Source: Ga0077527 sp038144955
Lineage (GTDB): Bacteria > Pseudomonadota > Gammaproteobacteria > Burkholderiales > SG8-41
Length of the DNA: 20,125 bases
Reading direction: 5' to 3'
Assembly: GCA_038144955.1 (NCBI GenBank)
Contig: JAYQOT010000047.1
Span: forward strand, 1 to 20,125
The notes beneath the pieces were generated by a model. The model searched no databases and had not been told where the DNA came from. It worked only from the letters and a program-made list of their open reading frames with translations. A program made the translations under genes and the position numbers. Numbering within the stretch: position 1 is the first letter of the stretch; each line of letters starts with the position of its first letter. Below are positions 14,870 through 20,125 of this stretch, piece after piece.

Positions 14870-15474
14870 TTGTTTTTATTGATATTTTCTATGATGCCGT
14901 GAGCGAGCATCAGTTCGCGCAATTGTGACATTCGGAGTACGGTGTCGGTTTCTTCGAGCAAGGCCTGCTTTTCGGCGGGAGTGATCGGCAGGATTTCCGC
15001 CAGCCGGTAGCTGACCCAGACCGGATCATCCAGGCGCAGCGGTCCGGGGACGGCAGCGGGCCCTGCACGATCAATGGCCAGTCGCAACACTTCCTGGCAG
15101 GTCTTGTCCACGCTTTCAGGGCGCGTGGGATCTGGCAGGATCGTGCAACGGCCGGTCAACAGGCCCCTCTCGTCGACTGTGGTGTCGAGTATGCGGAAAC
15201 GGCCTTCGCCCCTGGCCAGCACGGCAAACAGGTTGGGGTGGAGTACGTCCCATTGTTCGATGCGGGCGATGCAGCCCACCGCGTAAGGCGATGCCGGACT
15301 GCCGACCTCATGGCCCTCGCGGATCAGGCATACCCCGAAGGGTGTGGCATCGCGCAGACAGGCCTTGGTCATTTCGACATAACGCTGCTCGAAGATTTTC
15401 AGCGGCAGCAATCCGCCCGGAAAGAGCACCGTGCCGAGGGGGAACAGCGGCAGGGACTGCGTTTCGGCGGTCAC
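14866..15474 (-). CDS. LON substrate-binding domain protein (no protease domain)
   Basis: A 202-residue stand-alone LON N-terminal domain: LPLFPLGTVLFPGGLLPLKIFEQRY at the start, then a GVCLI-REG segment and RFRILDT. It lacks the AAA+ and Ser-Lys protease parts of Lon, so it is probably a protein-binding or regulatory factor; annotations often call it a peptidase S16-like protein, which overstates it. The start is GTG at 15474, overlapping the rapZ stop (GTGA), so it is translated with rapZ. The last codons (INKNN) are AT-rich. Its TAG overlaps the facing cyclo-ligase stop by four bases. Confidence 0.9.
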   Translation of the reverse strand: MTAETQSLPLFPLGTVLFPGGLLPLKIFEQRYVEMTKACLRDATPFGVCLIREGHEVGSPASPYAVGCIARIEQWDVLHPNLFAVLARGEGRFRILDTTVDERGLLTGRCTILPDPTRPESVDKTCQEVLRLAIDRAGPAAVPGPLRLDDPVWVSYRLAEILPITPAEKQALLEETDTVLRMSQLRELMLAHGIIENINKNN

Positions 15475-16310
15475 GCGCCCAGTTCGCGATGACGCACCAT
15501 CACCCGGATGCGGTCACGGAAATCCGCAGCCAGTGTTTCAGCGAAAAATACCGACCGGTGGCGTCCGCCGGTACAGCCGATGGCTACGGTCAGGTAGCTG
15601 CGGTTGTCGCGTTCGAACGCAGGCAGCCAGTCGGCAATGAAGCGCCGGATGTCCTCGTGCATGCGCATCACCTCGGGAACAGAGCGCAGAAATTCGGCAA
15701 CAGGGGTATCACATCCCGTCAGCGGCCGCAGTTTCTGGTCGTAGTGGGGATTGGGCAGGCAGCGTACGTCGAATACGAAATCGGCGTCCAGCGGTATGCC
15801 GTGCTTGAAGCCGAAGGATTCGAACATCAGCGTGATTCCCGCATGCGGCAGCGAAGCAAAATCACGCACCCAGTTGCGCAGCGTGTTCGGTGACAGGTCG
15901 CTGGTGTCGATCTGGTGGGCGATACCGGCAATGCCGGCCACCATCTCGCGTTCTTGCGCGATGCATTCCGGCAGGGTCAATCCTTCGCGGGATAGCGGGT
16001 GACGGCGGCGGGTTTCCGAGAAGCGCTTGATCAGGGTGTCAGGCTTTGATTCGAGAAAAATAACCCGCGTATCAATGCCGCCGGCTCGCAGCTTCTCTAC
16101 CAGAGCCGGCAATCCGCTGATGGCCTTGCCGGTTCGCGAATCGACGGTCAGGGCCGCGCGCTGATGCCCGGTTTTCTGCAATGTTTCCACCAGGCGTCCG
16201 ACCAGGTCCAGCGGCAGGTTGTCGACGCAGTAAAACCCCGCATCCTCGAGAACCGCGAGGGCGACACTCTTGCCGGATCCGGACAGCCCGGTGATCAGGA
16301 TCAGCTGCAT
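15471..16310 (-). CDS. rapZ: RapZ family nucleotide-binding / RNase adapter protein
   Basis: In E. coli RapZ binds the small RNA GlmZ and directs RNase E to it, tuning glucosamine-6-phosphate synthesis; outside enterics its target may differ. The 279-residue protein has a Walker A GLSGSGKS at 8-15 and FYCVDNLP, FLES-x-PDTLIKRFSETRRRHPL in the kinase-like half. VFDVRCLPNPHY and the highly conserved AIGCTGGRHRSV lie in the C-terminal half. It lies 16 bases after hprK and overlaps the LON-domain gene start. Its place beside ptsN and hprK agrees with a link to nitrogen-PTS signalling. I see no promoter of its own. Confidence 0.95.
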   Translation of the reverse strand: MQLILITGLSGSGKSVALAVLEDAGFYCVDNLPLDLVGRLVETLQKTGHQRAALTVDSRTGKAISGLPALVEKLRAGGIDTRVIFLESKPDTLIKRFSETRRRHPLSREGLTLPECIAQEREMVAGIAGIAHQIDTSDLSPNTLRNWVRDFASLPHAGITLMFESFGFKHGIPLDADFVFDVRCLPNPHYDQKLRPLTGCDTPVAEFLRSVPEVMRMHEDIRRFIADWLPAFERDNRSYLTVAIGCTGGRHRSVFFAETLAADFRDRIRVMVRHRELGA

Positions 16311-16326
16311 GAACCGGCGCCGCGCG

Positions 16327-17277
16327 TCAGTTGTTTCCGTCGGTCATCGCGCGCGCCTGCCGCTCGATGAATTCGCGGGTGCTGTCGATGCCGCGCATCT
16401 GCAGTACATGGCTGCGTACCGCGGCCTCTGTCAACACGGCCAGATTGCGGCCCGCGGCGACCGGGACGGTAACCTTGCGGATTTCAACATCCATCAGCAG
16501 TTCGGTCCCGGGCTTCAGAGGCAGGCGTTCGAGGTAAGTCAGATCCGTGCCCGAGGGTCGCTCCAGGTGGACGATCAGTTTGACGTTTTTGCGCGGACGC
16601 AGCGCGGCTTCGCCGAAAATGGTGCGGATATTGAGCACGCCCAGACCGCGCACCTCGAGAAAATCTCGCAGCAGGGGCGGGCAACGCCCTTCGACGCTTT
16701 CCGGCCCCACGCGGTAGAGTTCAACGACGTCGTCGGCGATCAGGCCGCTGCCACGGCTGATGAGTTCGAGCGCGAGTTCGCTTTTGCCGACTCCTGAATC
16801 GCCGGTGATCAGCACCCCGACACTCAGCACGTCCAGGAAAACACCGTGCACGGTGGTGGAGTCCGCCAGTGAACGTGCCAGATGCGGGCGCAGTATCCAC
16901 ATCAGTTCGACACTGGGTATCGGAGAGGAAAAAAGCGGGGTTCCCGTCCTTTCGGAAACTTCCTTGAGCGGTGCCGGAATGGCCCCGGACTGGGCGCCGG
17001 CAACGATGAAGCAGGCCAGTTCGCGGATGGCGACACGCTGCAGCGTCTCGCGGCATTCACTGGCGCTGAGCCCGTTCAGGTATTCGATTTCGGAATCACC
17101 CAGTACCTGGATCAGGTTGGGATGGATGAAGTTGAGGTGTCCGACCAGCCCCTTGGAGGAGTCCTTGGTCAGCTCGCTGTCAATGCCCTTGTCCGCCCCG
17201 GCCTGGCCGGCGATCCAGGTCAGGCGGAGTTTTTCGCTCGTTTCCTCAAACAGCCGGGCTATGCTGACCTGTGGCAT
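16327..17277 (-). CDS. hprK: HPr kinase/phosphorylase
   Basis: Phosphorylates or dephosphorylates a regulatory serine of HPr-type phosphocarriers. The 316-residue protein has the N-terminal DRTGG-like domain, then the conserved VHG histidine (H144), Walker A GDSGVGKS at 159-166, the IADDVVEL segment (D182, D183) and the HprK signature EVRGLGVLNIRTIFG. All catalytic marks are present, so it should be active. The ATG at 17277 lies 32 bases inside ptsN; the N-terminal MPQVSIARLFEE is family-like, so the overlap is probably real. ptsH and ptsI are not in the window. Confidence 0.95.
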   Translation of the reverse strand: MPQVSIARLFEETSEKLRLTWIAGQAGADKGIDSELTKDSSKGLVGHLNFIHPNLIQVLGDSEIEYLNGLSASECRETLQRVAIRELACFIVAGAQSGAIPAPLKEVSERTGTPLFSSPIPSVELMWILRPHLARSLADSTTVHGVFLDVLSVGVLITGDSGVGKSELALELISRGSGLIADDVVELYRVGPESVEGRCPPLLRDFLEVRGLGVLNIRTIFGEAALRPRKNVKLIVHLERPSGTDLTYLERLPLKPGTELLMDVEIRKVTVPVAAGRNLAVLTEAAVRSHVLQMRGIDSTREFIERQARAMTDGNN

Positions 17278-17731
17278 TGGGTTCCCACTCGGTGATCAGT
17301 TTCAACAGATCGTCTGTGCCCGCGGCCCCCATCAGTTTTTCCCGGGTGTTGCGGTCACTGAACATCTGTGCCAGTTCGGAAAGTATTTGCAGATGCACGT
17401 CGGTAGCGCGCTCCGGCACCAGCAGCACGAAGATCAGCTTGACGTTCTGGCCGTCGGGCGCATCGAAAGGGACCGGATTTAGAACGCGGATCAGGGCGCC
17501 GGTCGCCGATTTCAGGTTCTTGATCCTGCCGTGCGGAATGGCCACACCCTGGCCCAGCCCGGTCGATCCGAGTTTTTCACGGGCAAACAGACTGTCGAAC
17601 ACCATGTTTCGTGATATTTGCTCGTTGTTCTCAAACAGCAGCCCGGCTTGTTCGAACACGCGTTTTTTGCTGGTCAGGTCCGCGTCGAGCAGGATGTTGC
17701 CCGCCGGCAGCAGTTTCGATATCAGGTTCAT
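17246..17731 (-). CDS. ptsN: PTS IIA-like nitrogen-regulatory protein (EIIA-Ntr)
   Basis: Receives phosphate from NPr/HPr and regulates potassium, nitrogen and stress responses instead of moving sugar. The 161-residue protein has the phosphorylated histidine in GVAIPHGR (H67), preceded by the LGSTGLG loop and followed by a VHLQILSELAQMF helix. Length is normal. The start at ATG 17731 is 38 bases after hpf; no strong ribosome site is visible. Its 3' end overlaps hprK by 32 bases in another frame. The order rpoN-hpf-ptsN-hprK-rapZ is the classic sigma-54 cluster. Confidence 0.95.
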   Translation of the reverse strand: MNLISKLLPAGNILLDADLTSKKRVFEQAGLLFENNEQISRNMVFDSLFAREKLGSTGLGQGVAIPHGRIKNLKSATGALIRVLNPVPFDAPDGQNVKLIFVLLVPERATDVHLQILSELAQMFSDRNTREKLMGAAGTDDLLKLITEWEPNATGQHSPAV

Positions 17732-17769
17732 GGTGTTGGGTGGAATAAATCCGTCAGCACGGATGCGGG

Positions 17770-18096
17770 TCAGTTGGTGGGCTGGTGTTTCAGCGGCGCC
17801 GAATCGTGGCGGTGTGCGATGGTCTTGCCCTTGTGCTTGAGAATGGCCCGGTCAAGCTTGCCGACGAGCTGGTCAATCGCCACATACATGTCTTCGCCGT
17901 GTGCTTCGCAGAAAATTTCCTTGCCGCTCAGGTGAACCCTGGCCTCAACCTTGTGCATCAGTTTCTCGACGGTCATGATGACGTTGACGTCTATGACGTG
18001 GTCGAAATGGGAAGTGATTTTCTCAAGCTTGTGGGCGACGTGTTCACGGATCGCCGGGGTAATCTGCAGGTGGTGTCCGGTCAGGTGCAGGTTCAT
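17770..18096 (-). CDS. hpf: Ribosome hibernation-promoting factor (short HPF, sigma-54 modulation protein)
   Basis: Binds the 30S decoding region and inactivates ribosomes in stationary phase. The 108-residue protein begins MNLHLTGHHLQITPAIREHV, followed by the basic-acidic HPF fold with a KVEARVHLSGKEIFCEA strand and DMYVAIDQLVGKLDRAILKHK helix. Its length matches the short form; the long form's dimerisation domain is missing. A good ribosome site (AGAGGAG) lies just before the ATG, in the 13-base gap after the rpoN stop. Confidence 0.95.
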   Translation of the reverse strand: MNLHLTGHHLQITPAIREHVAHKLEKITSHFDHVIDVNVIMTVEKLMHKVEARVHLSGKEIFCEAHGEDMYVAIDQLVGKLDRAILKHKGKTIAHRHDSAPLKHQPTN

Positions 18097-18109
18097 GATG
18101 TCTCCTCTG

Positions 18110-19540
18110 TTAAAGGGTTTTTCTCAGACTCACCGGGAGTATCTGCAGGGATTCCCGGTACTTTGCTATGGTTCTTCTTGCGACGACTATACCCTGTTGG
18201 CCCAGCAGTTCCGAAATCTGTCCGTCGCTCAGCGGGGAGCGGGTATTCTCCGCGCCGACCAGCTGCTTGATCAGTGCCCGTATCGCCGTGCTTGATGCCG
18301 CGCCGCCGGTTTCGGTGGAAACGTGGCTGCCGAAAAAGTATTTCAGTTCGAAAATCCCGCGCGGGGTATGCATGAATTTCTGGGTGGTTACCCGGGATAT
18401 GGTCGATTCGTGCAGGTCCAGCGTCTCGGCAATTTCGCGCAATACCAGCGGTCGCATCGCGACCTCACCGTGTTCCAGGAAATTGCGCTGCCTGTCGACG
18501 ATGGCCTGGGAAACCCGCAGTATGGTCTCGAACCGCTGCTGCACGTTCTTGATCAGCCACTTGGCTTCCTGAAGCTGTGTCGTGAGCTGCTGCGAATTGC
18601 CTCCGCGGTTACGCTGCATGATGTCGGCATAAAGCCGGTTGACCCTCAGCTTTGGCAATGCGTCGGCATTGAGGGATGCCACCCATACCCCCTTGACCTT
18701 GCGTACGATCACGTCTGCGACTACGTAGCGGGGTTCTTCCGAGAAAAAATCCCGGCCTGGTTTGGGGTTGAGACTCGTAATCAGTTTCTGGACCTCGCGC
18801 AGGCATGATTCGTCGCACTTCAGCGTTCGCTTGAGCTTGCTGAAGTCCTTGGCGGCCAGCATGTCGAGATGGTTTTTCACGATATCAAGAGCAGCATCCC
18901 GGTATGGTGTGTCTTCAGGAAGTCCCTTCAGTTGCAGGGACAGGCACTCGGAGAGGTTTCTCGCACCCACGCCCGGCGGGTCCATGTGCTGCAGGTGCTG
19001 CAGCGCTATGGATAGTTCCTCATGCTCGACCCCCAGTTCCGGCGGGAGCATGGCGCCGATTTCCTCCAGCGACTGTGGAAGATAGCCGTCATCATTCAGC
19101 GAGTCCACCAGCAACCCGAGAAGTTGTTTGTCACGGGGAGACAGGTGGATCAGGGAAATCTGGCTGCACAGGTGCTCGCGCAAGCTCGCCGGCCGTTCCG
19201 CGACCGGGGGGTAATCATCATCATCCGATTCGGCAGGAGAGTTGCCGTAGGAGATATTGTCCATGAGTTCGAGCGGCGAATCGTCAATGGAAGTCGACGA
19301 TGCTGCAGTCTCGGATGCGGCGCCGCCATTGACCTGGTTATGCGTTTCGCCTTCGCGATTAGGCGGAGCCGGCGGCTCGGTGCTCGCATCCTCGCGTTCC
19401 AGTAAAGGGTTTCATGCAGCAGCCTCTCGATTTCCTGATTGAGTTCGAGCGTAGACAGCTTCAGCATTTTGATTGAACTGCTGCAGCTGCGGTGTCAGCG
19501 TGAGATGCTGCGAGAGTCTGAGTTGTAGCGAATGTTTCAT
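18110..19540 (-). CDS. rpoN: RNA polymerase sigma-54 factor; reading frame interrupted near the 5' end as sequenced
   Basis: Sigma-54 directs RNA polymerase to -24/-12 promoters and needs enhancer-binding ATPases. From ATG 19540 the first 21 residues (MKHSLQLRLSQHLTLTPQLQQ) are family-perfect. One extra base at 19476-19477 then shifts the frame. MLKLSTLELNQEIERLLHE continues in the shifted frame, and one missing base in the T-run at 19410-19412 restores it before NPLLERED. Frame one carries a TGA at 19414-19412 between them. With both indels corrected the protein is 476 residues, the usual size. It has the core-binding region, a C-terminal HTH (IAETLDLHESTISRVT) and the RpoN box ARRTIAKYRE at about 454-463. 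As written, the longest intact piece starts at ATG 19264 and lacks Region I. It lies 65 bases after lptB. Confidence 0.9.
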
Positions 19541-19605
19541 TCAGGGCCGGATACCGGGAATCGCATACCGGGGGAGCTTCGCGTCGCTATGGGCGGCGCG
19601 GTATT

Positions 19606-20125
19606 TCATAGACGGAAATGCTCACCGAGATAAACTTTCCGGACGCTTTCATTATAGACGATCTCGTCGGGCTTGCCGTAGGCCAGAACGGTGCCGTCAT
19701 TGATGATGTAGGCGCGGTCGCAGATGCCCAGGGTCTCGCGTACATTGTGGTCGGTGATCAGGACCCCGATGCCCCTGCCTCTCAGGAAACCGATGATTTT
19801 CTGGATTTCGATGACCGCGATCGGATCCACGCCGGCAAAGGGCTCGTCGAGCAGGATGAAACGGGGTTCGGTGGCCAGGGCGCGTGCGATCTCGACACGC
19901 CTGCGCTCGCCCCCCGACAGGCTGATGGCCGGGTTGTTGCGCAGGTGTCCGACGTGCAGATCCTGAAGCAGGGTATCCAGCCTGGCTGCGATCGTGGCTT
20001 CGTCCGAGTGATAGAGCTCGAGGATGGCGCGAACGTTGTCGGCGACCGAGAGGCGTCTGAAAATGGATGCTTCCTGCGGCAGATAGCTCAACCCCAGCCG
20101 CGCCCGGCGGTGCATTGGCATGTGG
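19606..20125 (-). CDS. lptB: LPS export ABC transporter ATP-binding protein LptB, 5' end outside window
   Basis: ATPase of the LptB2FG complex that extracts lipopolysaccharide from the inner membrane. The visible 172 residues begin at HMPMHRRARLGLSYLPQEASIF, which holds the Q-loop. They contain the ABC signature LSGGERRR, Walker B and D-loop (FILLDEPFAGVDP) and the switch histidine in ITDHN, and end in YLGEHFRL. The Walker A motif lies upstream of the window; the family is about 240 residues. The TGA at 19608-19606 is 65 bases from rpoN, the conserved lptB-rpoN junction. Confidence 0.96.
   Translation of the reverse strand, partial: HMPMHRRARLGLSYLPQEASIFRRLSVADNVRAILELYHSDEATIAARLDTLLQDLHVGHLRNNPAISLSGGERRRVEIARALATEPRFILLDEPFAGVDPIAVIEIQKIIGFLRGRGIGVLITDHNVRETLGICDRAYIINDGTVLAYGKPDEIVYNESVRKVYLGEHFRL

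Noticed and set aside
1..20125. CRISPR arrays, insertion sequences, phage or toxin-antitoxin genes
   Set aside because: No regularly spaced repeats, transposase or integrase motifs or paired small genes were seen on either strand outside the N-run.

Overview
The window is a GC-rich stretch of a draft chromosome, most likely from a betaproteobacterium of Burkholderiales type. This rests on three things: the gene neighbourhoods (spoT-rpoZ-gmk-yicC; rph-rdgB-hemW; lptB-rpoN-hpf-ptsN-hprK-rapZ), the Bug/TctC-type binding protein, and the overall look of the proteins. I saw no insertion sequence, phage, CRISPR array or obvious island. One run of 793 undetermined bases (3391-4183) interrupts the sequence.

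Layout. 1-3390 (minus strand): yicC (5' end in the gap), gmk, rpoZ and spoT (cut by the window edge), a housekeeping operon for RNA decay, GMP phosphorylation, the RNA polymerase omega subunit and ppGpp control. 4184-6059 (plus): the last codons of a probable rph, then rdgB and hemW. 6195-7169 (plus): a lone tripartite-transport type periplasmic binding protein with its own strong ribosome site and a clear terminator. 7215-9009 (minus): thiS-thiG-trmB. 9120-12900 (plus): a two-gene unit of a predicted five-helix, two-heme membrane protein and a 999-residue protein that fuses a four-cluster ferredoxin subunit to a molybdopterin catalytic subunit. 12914-12987: tRNA-Gly(CCC). 13053-14869 (plus): mutY and 5-formyl-THF cyclo-ligase. 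14866-20125 (minus): lptB (cut), rpoN, hpf, ptsN, hprK, rapZ and a LON-domain gene, the nitrogen-PTS/sigma-54 cluster.

Most of the window is ordinary core genome. Two things stand out. First, the molybdoenzyme/cytochrome pair at 9120-12900 has an unusual architecture: the electron-transfer and catalytic subunits are fused in B-A order, there is no Tat signal, and the membrane partner is a di-heme protein rather than NrfD-like. It looks like an uncharacterised cytoplasm-facing respiratory or redox module of unknown substrate. Second, rpoN as sequenced carries two compensating one-base indels near its 5' end with an in-frame stop between them. This is either a sequencing/assembly error or a real lesion that removes the activator-responsive Region I of sigma-54.
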